From Christensenella sp. UBA1685 (lineage in GTDB: Bacteria > Bacillota > Clostridia > Christensenellales > CAG-138): a stretch of DNA of 18,894 nucleotides. Below the pieces are notes generated by a model that was not told the origin of the DNA, did not search any database, and saw nothing but the letters and a program-made list of their open reading frames with translations. The stretch's first letter is position 1; every line of letters starts with the position of its first letter. The stretch spans positions 1 to 18,894 of the forward strand of contig DCKB01000038.1 of the NCBI GenBank assembly GCA_002320595.1, given 5' to 3'. A program made the position numbers and the translations under genes. This document shows positions 13,785 through 18,894 of this stretch, one piece after another.

Positions 13785-14900
13785 GTGCTGTTTGAACGCG
13801 TACTTTACTTTGGCGCGGATTTCCGCTTTCACACCGGCGATGTGGAGGTGGATGCCGGCCGCATTGCGGCGGTGCGGCCACGCGGCTGCACACCGCGCGC
13901 GATGTTGCTGCCCGGGCTTGTGGACATTCACCTGCACGGCAACAGCGGCGCGGATTTTTCCGACGGCGCGGAGGAAGGCCTCCTTCGCATGGCGCGCTTC
14001 CTTGCCGCGCACGGCACGACCTCTTTCAGCCCCGCTTCGCTGACGCTGCCGGAAGAACGGCTCAAAGCGGCGTACCGCACGGCGGCAAGGCTCCATGCGG
14101 CCCGGCCGGAGAGCGCTGCCGCTTTGCGCGGAATCACAATGGAAGGGCCCTTTTTCAGCATGGGCAAGCGCGGCGCGCAGAACCCGGAGCATTTGCGCCT
14201 GCCGGATGCCGCGCTGTTTGCGCGGCTCCAGCGGGAAGCGGCGGGGCTCATCCGCATCGCGTGCATCGCGCCGGAGCTTCCGGGTGCGCTCGATTGCATC
14301 TGCACCGTTGCGGCAGAAGGGGTGAAGGTTTCCCTTGCGCATACGGAGGCGGACTATGACACGGCCTCTGCCGCTTTTGATGCGGGCGCTTCCCATGTAA
14401 CGCACCTGTTTAACGCGATGCCGCCGCTTCTGCATCGCGCGCCGGGCGTCATCGGTGCGGCGTCGGAGCGGGAAACCGTGACGGCGGAACTCATTGCGGA
14501 TGGCATCCATGTGCATCCTTCCGCAGTGCGCGCGGCGTTCCGGTTGTTTCCCGGGCGCGTGTGCCTTGTGAGCGATGCGCTTTCCGCCTGCGGCATGCCG
14601 GAGGGGGAATATATGCTCGGCGGGCAGTCGATCCGCGTCAGCGGCTCGCGCGCCATGCTTTCGGACGGCACGCTTGCAGGGTCCGTGGCAACGCTGTTCG
14701 ATTGCATGAAGAACGCGGTGCGCTTCGGCGTTCCCGCGGAGGAAGCGGTGCGCGCGGCGAGCCACACGCCCGCGCGTGTGATCGGTGCGGATGGGGAAAC
14801 CGGCGCCATCCGAGAAGGCCTTGCGGCCGACCTGCTTCTTTGCGGCATGGATTGGGAATTGCAGGCGGTTTATATCGGCGGGATGTCGGTTACGGTTTAA
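13785..14900 (+). CDS. nagA: N-acetylglucosamine-6-phosphate deacetylase
   Basis: This amidohydrolase (371 aa; E. coli NagA 382) removes acetate from GlcNAc-6-phosphate, giving glucosamine-6-phosphate. Motifs in order: H49 and H51 in DIHLHGNSG, the metal-binding E120 in ITMEGPF, H186 in LAHTEAD, H207 in HVTHLFNAMPPL, and the catalytic D264 in LVSDALSACG. The C-terminal LAGS...SHTPARVIG segment is also typical. It starts with GTG, preceded by a purine-rich GGAGGGGAG site. It lies 30 bp after pepV. The usual partner nagB and a GlcNAc transporter are not in the window. The stop is followed by a hairpin at 14920 and a terminator at 14952. Confidence 0.93.
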   Translation: MLFERVLYFGADFRFHTGDVEVDAGRIAAVRPRGCTPRAMLLPGLVDIHLHGNSGADFSDGAEEGLLRMARFLAAHGTTSFSPASLTLPEERLKAAYRTAARLHAARPESAAALRGITMEGPFFSMGKRGAQNPEHLRLPDAALFARLQREAAGLIRIACIAPELPGALDCICTVAAEGVKVSLAHTEADYDTASAAFDAGASHVTHLFNAMPPLLHRAPGVIGAASERETVTAELIADGIHVHPSAVRAAFRLFPGRVCLVSDALSACGMPEGEYMLGGQSIRVSGSRAMLSDGTLAGSVATLFDCMKNAVRFGVPAEEAVRAASHTPARVIGADGETGAIREGLAADLLLCGMDWELQAVYIGGMSVTV

Positions 14901-14919
14901 AAATGGCATAGGACAGCAA

Positions 14920-14942
14920 AAGGCGCGCCGGGGGCGCGCCTT
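14920..14942 (+). terminator. GC hairpin after nagA, first copy of a duplicated hairpin
   Basis: AAGGCGCGCC and GGCGCGCCTT form a perfect 10-bp stem around GGG, 19 bases after the nagA stop. The same core, including the GGG loop, recurs at 15142-15168. Confidence 0.55.
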
Positions 14943-14948
14943 CAGCGT

Positions 14949-15138
14949 GTCAAAAAGTGGCATTGCCACTTTTTTGAGTTTTTCTCATTCGACGCTTGCT
15001 CCTCCGTCGCGGCCAGCGCCTCATGCAAAGAAAGCCTTGCTCCGCAAGCGCTTCTGCGGATTTGACGTACATGCCGTCAAATCCGATTAGAGCTTCCGGG
15101 GGTTGCGGCCCCCGAAGCCCCCGGAAGGCTTTTTGACA
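14949..15138. repeat. 190-bp inverted-repeat element
   Basis: The ends are perfect inverted repeats: TGTCAAAAAG (14949-14958) and CTTTTTGACA (15129-15138). Inside are a terminator hairpin (14952-14975), a non-coding middle, and nested complementary stretches, including AGCTTCCGGGGG and CCCCCGGAAGGCT. Near-identical GC hairpins flank it on both sides. The 76-codon open frame on the minus strand looks non-coding. This fills most of the gap between nagA and the lipoprotein gene. Confidence 0.65.
14952..14975 (+). terminator. Intrinsic terminator after nagA
   Basis: AAAAAGTGGC and GCCACTTTTTT form a 10-bp stem with an ATT loop and an immediate U-run. The A-run on the other side would let it work on both strands. 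Confidence 0.8.
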
Positions 15139-15141
15139 GCC

Positions 15142-15168
15142 AAAAGGCGCGCCGGGGGCGCGCCTTTT
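15142..15168 (-). terminator. Bidirectional terminator, second copy of the duplicated hairpin
   Basis: AAAAGGCGCGCC and GGCGCGCCTTTT form a perfect 12-bp stem around GGG. On the minus strand it ends the transcript of the lipoprotein gene, whose stop is 55 bases away. Confidence 0.75.
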
Positions 15169-15222
15169 CCATGCAGGCACAATGAAAAACCGGAGTGAAA
15201 GAAGCTGAAGTCCGGCTGCGGC

Positions 15223-16014
15223 TTATGCCGATGGCAGTTCCGTCGATTTTTGCGAAACCGTACCGAGGCCGGAAACGGACTGTGTGACGGTGGGGCTCCC
15301 GAAATATTCGATGCTGCCTATGCCGGAAATCTTTGCCTCCAGCACATCGACCACGGCAATGGTCATGTCGCCCGCGCCGGAAATTTTCGCATCGAGCGCA
15401 TTGCAGGTAAGCCCGGCGGCCTCGATGTCGCCCGCGCCGGAAATGTGGATGGTCGCCTTGTCTGCCGCGCCGGAGAGCACAAACGAGCCTGCGCCGGAGA
15501 TCTTTGCATCAAAGTCGCTTACATACAGGTTTTCAACGCTGCCGTTTGCCGCGCCGCTCACGTTGAGCGAAAGCGATTGTGCGCCGTCCGCATCCACGGT
15601 CACATCGTAGCCGCCCGAAAAGTCGATCTCGTCAAACCGCGCACGGATTTTGAGCTCGAACCGGTCCGTCCTGATCTCAAGATGTTTGCTCGGCCCGACC
15701 CGCAGCACACCGTTGTTCATGGTGATTTTGAATCCGTAATCCAGAAGATCCTCGCTGACTACGGCCTCAACGGAGGGCGTATCGGAATAGGCGATGTCGA
15801 TTGTCACAGCCTTCGAGTTGGTGAAGGACATGTTATCGATCTCGATGCGATAGACCTTCTCGCTGTCCGGCGTAGCAGTAAGCGTGGTATAATCGTCCGA
15901 AAGCGTCACATAGCGCGGGGAAATGGTGATGGTGAAGCAGCCCGTCATTACTGTAACTAAGGCGAGCAGAAGCAGCAGCGCGAACACGCGCCGCAAAAGC
16001 CTGGTTCCGTTCAT
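15223..16014 (-). CDS. Lipoprotein with GIN-domain-like beta-repeat region (DUF2807-like)
   Basis: This predicted surface lipoprotein (263 aa) starts with a basic, hydrophobic signal peptide ending in the lipobox VMTGC, so C26 would be lipidated. After about 100 residues the sequence turns into short beta-strand repeats with the recurring phrase ISGAG/VSGAA: KISGAGS, HISGAGD, KISGAGD, KISGIGS, VSGLGT. This pattern is typical of the 'head GIN' (DUF2807) fold, a right-handed beta-helix-like domain of unknown biochemical role often found in envelope-associated proteins. GGGGGAGAG precedes the ATG. It lies 15 bp after the NlpC/P60 gene, so the two are probably cotranscribed. Family membership is fairly sure; function is unknown. 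Confidence 0.8.
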   Translation of the reverse strand: MNGTRLLRRVFALLLLLALVTVMTGCFTITISPRYVTLSDDYTTLTATPDSEKVYRIEIDNMSFTNSKAVTIDIAYSDTPSVEAVVSEDLLDYGFKITMNNGVLRVGPSKHLEIRTDRFELKIRARFDEIDFSGGYDVTVDADGAQSLSLNVSGAANGSVENLYVSDFDAKISGAGSFVLSGAADKATIHISGAGDIEAAGLTCNALDAKISGAGDMTIAVVDVLEAKISGIGSIEYFGSPTVTQSVSGLGTVSQKSTELPSA

Positions 16015-16029
16015 GATGATCTCTCCCCC

Positions 16030-16728
16030 TTATTGTGCATAAAAATTGGGCCGCCGTGCATAGCGGAACACGTCTCCCGCCCGGGTCACGACAACATTGT
16101 CGAACCCTGCCGCGCAATGCGCGAAGACGGGCGCGCCTGCCTCATCAAAGCCGATGCAGATGCCGATGTGGTTGCCCTTGTTGGTGGGGTATGCATTCTG
16201 AAACACAAAATCCCCCACGCGCAGGTCCTTCCAGGCGATTCCCTCCGTCCTGTCCCACTGCGTCCAGGTGCCCATGCCGACCTGCTCCTCCACCTCGGCG
16301 GTGCTGAGCCCCTGCTGGATAAAGCACCAGGCCACAAAGCCGGAGCAATCGAGCCCGTAAGGCTTTTCTGTGCCCGTGCTTTCACTGCCTGCGCTCGTGA
16401 CCTCCGTCAGTTCGCCCCAACGTGGGTCCTCGCCCATGGCGCTGCTCTTACCGCCCCAGAAGTAATGTACTTTGCCCACAAGGCTTACGGCGCACTGCGC
16501 AACCGAAAGGCGCGCTTCCTCCGTCTCAGCCTCCTGCCCACGCAGCAGAGCATAGTCGATCTCCTCCGCCGTAAGCGGCACGTATTCCGCGCGTTTCACG
16601 GCACGCTCAATGGCCTCCGCGCCAAAAAACAGGCAAACAACCGCCGCAGCGGCAAGCAAAGCAAACAACACGCGGCGCGTACGCACGGCAGGCCGCTTCT
16701 TTTTTCTTGTGACCGATTTCGTATTCAT
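16030..16728 (-). CDS. Membrane-anchored NlpC/P60-type cysteine peptidase
   Basis: This is a 232-aa protein with a basic N-terminus (KKKRPAVRTRR) followed by one hydrophobic segment (about 20-37), suggesting a signal anchor with the enzyme outside the membrane. The C-terminal half fits the NlpC/P60 fold: the nucleophile C128 in YGLDCSGFVAWCF, H187 in GNHIGICIGF, and H204 in AHCAAG as a candidate third polar residue. Such enzymes usually cut peptide bonds in peptidoglycan stems. GDFVFQNAY and the CSGFV context are typical. No Shine-Dalgarno site is visible before the ATG. A promoter-like pair would put the transcription start at or next to the ATG, so the message may be leaderless. It pairs with the GIN-like lipoprotein downstream. 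Confidence 0.85.
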   Translation of the reverse strand: MNTKSVTRKKKRPAVRTRRVLFALLAAAAVVCLFFGAEAIERAVKRAEYVPLTAEEIDYALLRGQEAETEEARLSVAQCAVSLVGKVHYFWGGKSSAMGEDPRWGELTEVTSAGSESTGTEKPYGLDCSGFVAWCFIQQGLSTAEVEEQVGMGTWTQWDRTEGIAWKDLRVGDFVFQNAYPTNKGNHIGICIGFDEAGAPVFAHCAAGFDNVVVTRAGDVFRYARRPNFYAQ

Positions 16729-16735
16729 AGTATGT

Positions 16736-16764
16736 ATGGTAAAGCATTTCGCCGCCCTTTACAA
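16736..16764 (-). promoter_or_regulatory. Possible promoter giving a leaderless NlpC/P60 message
   Basis: On the minus strand, TTGTAA (16764-16759) and TACCAT (16741-16736) are spaced by 17 bases. Only 7 bases separate the -10 from the ATG. The -10 matches consensus at four of six positions. Confidence 0.3.
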
Positions 16765-16773
16765 GGCGGCGAA
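16748..16773. terminator. Hairpin between yhaM and the NlpC/P60 gene
   Basis: TTCGCCGCC and GGCGGCGAA form a 9-bp stem around an 8-base loop, 34 bases past the yhaM stop. There is no U-run on either strand, so termination would be weak. The loop overlaps the candidate -35 of the next gene. Confidence 0.4.
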
Positions 16774-16806
16774 GATTAAAAAAGGATGAATTTATTCTAA
16801 TCTGCT

Positions 16807-17781
16807 TTATTCGTGCCCGTGCTTGTAAAGCTGGCGGTTGTCAAGCGCCCACTGGCGTTCGGAAAACCCGCCCACCGGAACGGAGGCAAGCGCGTCAAAC
16901 ATCTCGAAAAGCTTGGAATCCAGAACGTCGATCTGGCTCACAAGCTCCGCTTCCGGGAACATCGGCGGGCGCGGCGAGCCGAATTCCGGAACGCCGTGGT
17001 GCGCAAGAAGCATGTGCTGCAAAAGCATGGTTGTTTGTTCGCTGGTCATCAGTTCTGCGGCGGCGCGTTCCACCATCGCCATGCCCATGTTGATGTGGCC
17101 AAGAAGCTGCCCCTTTTCGCTGTAAGCGCTTGCAAGGCCGATGCCGCCCACGGTCAGCTCCTGCGTTTTGGCAACGTCGTGCAGGATAATGCCTGCGTAC
17201 ACAAGCTCGGTGGAAAGCGTGGGGTACAGCGGCTTGTATACTGCGCAGACCGCCCTTGCCGCTTTGAGCATGGTCGTCGTGTGATACAAAAGCCCTCCGC
17301 GCATGGCGTGGTGCAGCTTGAGCGCGGCCGGATAGCGCAGGATCGCTTCCTTATTCTCGCGCAGGATGTATTGCGTCAGCATGCGCAGGTCCTCATCCTG
17401 GAAGCTCTCCGCGCATTGATACAGCTCATCGAACATCGCTTCGGACGCAAAGGGTGCGCAGGGCACAAGCTCCGCCATGTCCACCGTTTCGTCTGCCTTC
17501 ACATTACGGATGCGGTCGATCTTGAGCTGCTCCTCATCTTTCCAAAGGTTGATCGTCGCGCGTACCTTAACGACGGTGTCCGCTTCGTAAGTGCCGTGCT
17601 GCTCGGGCGCATAGTCCCAAAGCTTGGCGGCGCATTCGCCGCCCGCATCCACAAGGATGAAATCCAAATAGCTGCTGCCCTTGACGTTGCTCTTTTGTGC
17701 AACGCTTTTGACAATGCAGTACCCTTCCACCTGATTGGATGCGGCGTTATGAATTTTTGAAAGCAGGTGCATTCTGCCCAT
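16807..17781 (-). CDS. yhaM: 3'-5' exoribonuclease YhaM family (OB fold plus HD domain)
   Basis: This 324-aa protein has the two-domain layout of Bacillus YhaM (314 aa). An N-terminal OB-fold nucleic-acid-binding domain (about 15-95; CIVKSVAQKSNVKGSSYLDFILVD) is followed by an HD-type metal-dependent domain. Metal-ligand candidates are H167 in GGLLYHT, H201/D202 in ILHDVAK, H229 in GHINMG, H261/H262 in LLAHHG, and D285 in IDVLDSK. YhaM trims RNA, and can trim DNA, from the 3' end. The first ATG is chosen because GGAGGG lies five bases before it. A consensus-like promoter precedes it (17817-17846). It is transcribed alone or with the NlpC/P60 gene downstream, as no strong terminator separates them. 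Confidence 0.9.
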   Translation of the reverse strand: MGRMHLLSKIHNAASNQVEGYCIVKSVAQKSNVKGSSYLDFILVDAGGECAAKLWDYAPEQHGTYEADTVVKVRATINLWKDEEQLKIDRIRNVKADETVDMAELVPCAPFASEAMFDELYQCAESFQDEDLRMLTQYILRENKEAILRYPAALKLHHAMRGGLLYHTTTMLKAARAVCAVYKPLYPTLSTELVYAGIILHDVAKTQELTVGGIGLASAYSEKGQLLGHINMGMAMVERAAAELMTSEQTTMLLQHMLLAHHGVPEFGSPRPPMFPEAELVSQIDVLDSKLFEMFDALASVPVGGFSERQWALDNRQLYKHGHE

Positions 17782-17816
17782 AGGTTCCCTCCGTAAGCAT
17801 GGTTCGGTTTTTGTTT

Positions 17817-17846
17817 ATTATAGCAGATGCGCTGCCCGCACGCCAA
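17817..17846 (-). promoter_or_regulatory. Promoter of yhaM, consensus -10
   Basis: On the minus strand, TTGGCG (17846-17841) lies 18 bases before a perfect TATAAT (17822-17817), with TG one base before the -10. The start would be about 30 bases before the yhaM ATG. Confidence 0.7.
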
Positions 17847-17882
17847 GGAGAAATCTGGTTGCTGGGCGTAGCACGCCACCGC

Positions 17883-18122
17883 TCACGGCAGGTCTGAAAA
17901 GAAATCCGCATATTCCACACCGAAAATCCGGCGCAGCGTCATAAGCGCGCTGATGCGGATACTGTACGTTCCCCGTTCGATTTGGGAATACGCGCTTCTC
18001 GATAGCGTGCATCCGTTTACCTGCATCTGTGCGACCACCTGCTCCTGCGTCAGTCCGGCCACGTTGCGGAGCCGCCGGATCGTCGTCCCGATTGAAATAT
18101 CCTGCTTGAGTTTTTGCGCCAT
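17883..18122 (-). CDS. XRE-family helix-turn-helix regulator
   Basis: This is a 79-aa DNA-binding protein consisting of little more than one HTH_3/Cro-C1 domain. GLTQEQVVAQMQ (23-34) is the first helix of the motif and SRSAYSQIERG (41-51) the recognition helix. They are joined by an insert slightly longer than usual (VNGCTL), and ISALMTLRRIFGVEYADFF follows. AAGGGA lies five bases before the ATG. It is divergent from the small protein gene at 18239 across 116 bp. That gap contains a perfect 22-bp palindrome and two more inverted half-sites, so autoregulation and control of the neighbour are likely. No effector domain is present. It could act as a small phage-type repressor or an antitoxin-like regulator. 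Confidence 0.85.
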   Translation of the reverse strand: MAQKLKQDISIGTTIRRLRNVAGLTQEQVVAQMQVNGCTLSRSAYSQIERGTYSIRISALMTLRRIFGVEYADFFSDLP

Positions 18123-18169
18123 ATCGTTCCCTTGCCTTTGCTATGAATTCATTGCATTTTCTCCTTTGC

Positions 18170-18198
18170 AATATCAGGAAAAGCAAGCAGATTTGCAA
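18170..18198 (-). promoter_or_regulatory. Candidate promoter of the XRE regulator gene
   Basis: On the minus strand, TTGCAA (18198-18193) and GATATT (18175-18170) are separated by 17 bases. The -35 lies inside the palindrome. The -10 overlaps a TGCAAT half-site (18167-18172) that pairs with ATTGCA at 18151-18156. Confidence 0.4.
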
Positions 18199-18213
18199 TG
18201 TATACATTGCAAA
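18192..18213. promoter_or_regulatory. 22-bp perfect palindrome, probable operator of the XRE regulator
   Basis: The left half is TTTGCAATGTA and the right half is its exact complement. It is centred between 18202 and 18203, in the gap between two divergent genes, and covers the -35 region of both. Size and position suit a dimeric HTH repressor. Confidence 0.7.
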
Positions 18214-18222
18214 AAGGATAAT
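18193..18222 (+). promoter_or_regulatory. Candidate promoter of the small unknown gene
   Basis: TTGCAA (18193-18198) and GATAAT (18217-18222) are spaced by 18 bases. The -35 hexamer is self-complementary and is the same six bases used by the opposite promoter. Confidence 0.4.
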
Positions 18223-18238
18223 AGATTGAGGTGTTTTT

Positions 18239-18580
18239 GTGTCATGTGTAGAAATTTTAAAGCATTTGGAAGAGAACATAAACGTATTGCAAAAAATGGA
18301 GTATCTCTTAAAATGGGGAGGGGAATTATCCTACCAGGAGTTAATGATGGACATTGGGATCGATGCTTTTCGCGGGTATGAGTACTTTCTTACTATCTTG
18401 TTGCTTGCGGCAAATGATCCGGCAATCGAGCGAACAAAAGATCGATTGTTTTTGCAATGGTTTCGCGGAGAAATTGAAGCAAACGGGGCAAGCCAAACCA
18501 TTCATCGGATTGTGCAAATTATGAAGGAAGAACATTGTCAACTTGTGGCACAACAAAACTTAGCGCAGCAGGCTCGGTAA
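18239..18580 (+). CDS. Small uncharacterised helical protein
   Basis: I do not recognise this 113-aa protein. It starts with GTG; GAGGTG lies five bases upstream, so translation looks real. The sequence is rich in Leu, Glu, Gln and Ile and should be mostly helical: a heptad-like N-terminus (ILKHLEENINVLQKMEYLL), a hydrophobic core (YEYFLTILLLAAND) and a polar, Gln-rich tail (CQLVAQQNLAQQAR). No signal peptide, Cys pair or catalytic motif is seen. Its DNA is visibly richer in A and T than the other genes in the window, suggesting separate origin. It is divergent from the XRE regulator and overlapped at its 3' end by a hairpin (18562-18570 with 18587-18595). An effector or partner of that regulator is possible, but no function can be assigned. 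Confidence 0.6.
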   Translation: MSCVEILKHLEENINVLQKMEYLLKWGGELSYQELMMDIGIDAFRGYEYFLTILLLAANDPAIERTKDRLFLQWFRGEIEANGASQTIHRIVQIMKEEHCQLVAQQNLAQQAR

Positions 18581-18621
18581 CAAAGCTGCTGCGCTTACTC
18601 CTGGTGCTAAGGATGCAAAAA

Positions 18622-18643
18622 GGGCCGCCCTTCCGGGCGGCCC
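18622..18643 (-). terminator. GC hairpin, terminator-like on the minus strand
   Basis: GGGCCGCCC and GGGCGGCCC form a perfect 9-bp stem with a four-base loop. On the minus strand a TTTTTGC tract follows. On the plus strand it stands 41 bases after the small gene's stop, just before a TGTCGAAAAA element, as seen after xdhC and nagA. Confidence 0.5.
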
Positions 18644-18648
18644 CGGAC

Positions 18649-18702
18649 TGTCGAAAAACCCGGGGATTGTCAAGGAGCCGCGCAGCGTTTGCCGCCCGGG
18701 GG
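18649..18702. repeat. TGTCGAAAAA element interrupted by the right-hand insertion sequence
   Basis: TGTCGAAAAA, a variable CCCGGG-like stretch, then GGGATTGTCAAGG (18664-18676 region) repeats the first half of the element at 9473. The closing TTCGACA end is absent before the insertion-sequence boundary at 18703, so the element appears cut by the insertion. Confidence 0.5.
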
Positions 18703-18730
18703 TGTAGGATTACAATACATCTTGGACAGC
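18703..18730. repeat. Left terminal repeat of IS481-like element
   Basis: The sequence starts TGTAGGATTACAATACAT and continues CTTGGACAGC. It matches the complement of the right end at 204-177 at 20 of 28 positions, including the first six. It marks the left boundary of the right-hand element. Confidence 0.7.
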
Positions 18731-18818
18731 GAGAAGAAAAAGGATGAAGGATTCGCACAAATCGGTTATTGTGAGTTTAGGAAAAACAACAAGGACCGAA
18801 AGGAAGTGCAAATCCCTC

Positions 18819-18894
18819 ATGGCAAGTGTAACACAGGACATGAAGTACAGGCAATCCCTAATGTGCTACGCGAAGAAATATGGCGTAGCACGAG
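18819..18894 (+). CDS. IS481-like transposase, N-terminal part only
   Basis: Twenty-five codons of a transposase are visible before the window ends: MASVTQDMKYRQSLMCYAKK and then YGVAR. The opening MASVTQDMKYR...YAxKYGV is typical of the N-terminal helix-turn-helix of IS481-like transposases. AGGAAG lies about 12 bases before the ATG, which begins 116 bp inside the element. It belongs to the same family and has the same orientation as the transposase fragment at the left edge. Confidence 0.8.
   Translation, partial: MASVTQDMKYRQSLMCYAKKYGVAR

Noticed and set aside
13518..14969. 483-codon leftward frame over nagA.
   Set aside because: NagA is complete and well supported on the plus strand; the leftward frame is Arg/Ala-rich with no motif.
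14950..15180. 76-codon leftward frame within the inverted-repeat element.
   Set aside because: It runs through a terminator and both halves of nested palindromes and has no ribosome site; it is better explained as repeat DNA.

Overview
The window looks like a chromosomal segment of a GC-rich, gut-type anaerobic member of the Bacillota (Clostridia-like). The reasons are strong AGGAGG-type ribosome binding sites, GTG and TTG starts, a YhaM-type exoribonuclease, a PepV-type dipeptidase, a purine-class riboswitch, and compact hairpin terminators and palindromic repeats of the kind common in gut Clostridia. No rRNA, tRNA or CRISPR array is visible. Both edges fall inside insertion sequences of one IS481-like family: the 3' end of a transposase with its terminal repeat on the left (1-204), and the terminal repeat with the first 25 codons of a related transposase on the right (18703-18894).

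Region 1 (about 0.2-9.6 kb) is a purine-catabolism divergon. Leftward runs an overlapping operon: hydantoinase/dihydropyrimidinase, MocA-type molybdopterin cytidylyltransferase, guanine deaminase. Rightward run adenine deaminase and the three subunits of a xanthine dehydrogenase-type molybdenum hydroxylase (xdhA, xdhB, xdhC). Guanine and adenine would be deaminated to xanthine and hypoxanthine, the hydroxylase would oxidise these, MocA would make its CMP-modified cofactor, and the hydantoinase would open a ring further down. Back-to-back sigma-A-type promoters lie between the arms. The leftward leader carries what reads as a variant purine riboswitch followed by a hairpin that overlaps P1, which suggests ligand-dependent read-through. 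Gene content resembles the E. coli xdh/yge-ygf region that contains hyuA, mocA (ygfJ) and ssnA.

Region 2 (9.6-15.2 kb) holds carbohydrate and envelope genes: a leftward GH13 alpha-glucosidase behind undecaprenyl-diphosphatase uppP, and a rightward pair, dipeptidase pepV and N-acetylglucosamine-6-phosphate deacetylase nagA. The stretch after nagA is filled by a roughly 190-bp inverted-repeat element flanked by two near-identical GC hairpins.

Region 3 (15.2-17.8 kb) is leftward: a GIN-domain-like lipoprotein, a membrane-anchored NlpC/P60 peptidase and yhaM. Region 4 (17.9-18.9 kb) is a visibly AT-richer patch with an XRE-type regulator divergent from an unrecognised 113-residue protein. A perfect 22-bp palindrome between them overlaps both candidate promoters. 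A truncated repeat and the right-hand insertion sequence follow.

The strongest candidates for something new are the variant purine riboswitch on a catabolic purine operon, the recurring unit 'GC hairpin plus TGTCRAAAAA element' at the 3' ends of three rightward transcription units, and the XRE/small-protein switch with its shared palindrome.
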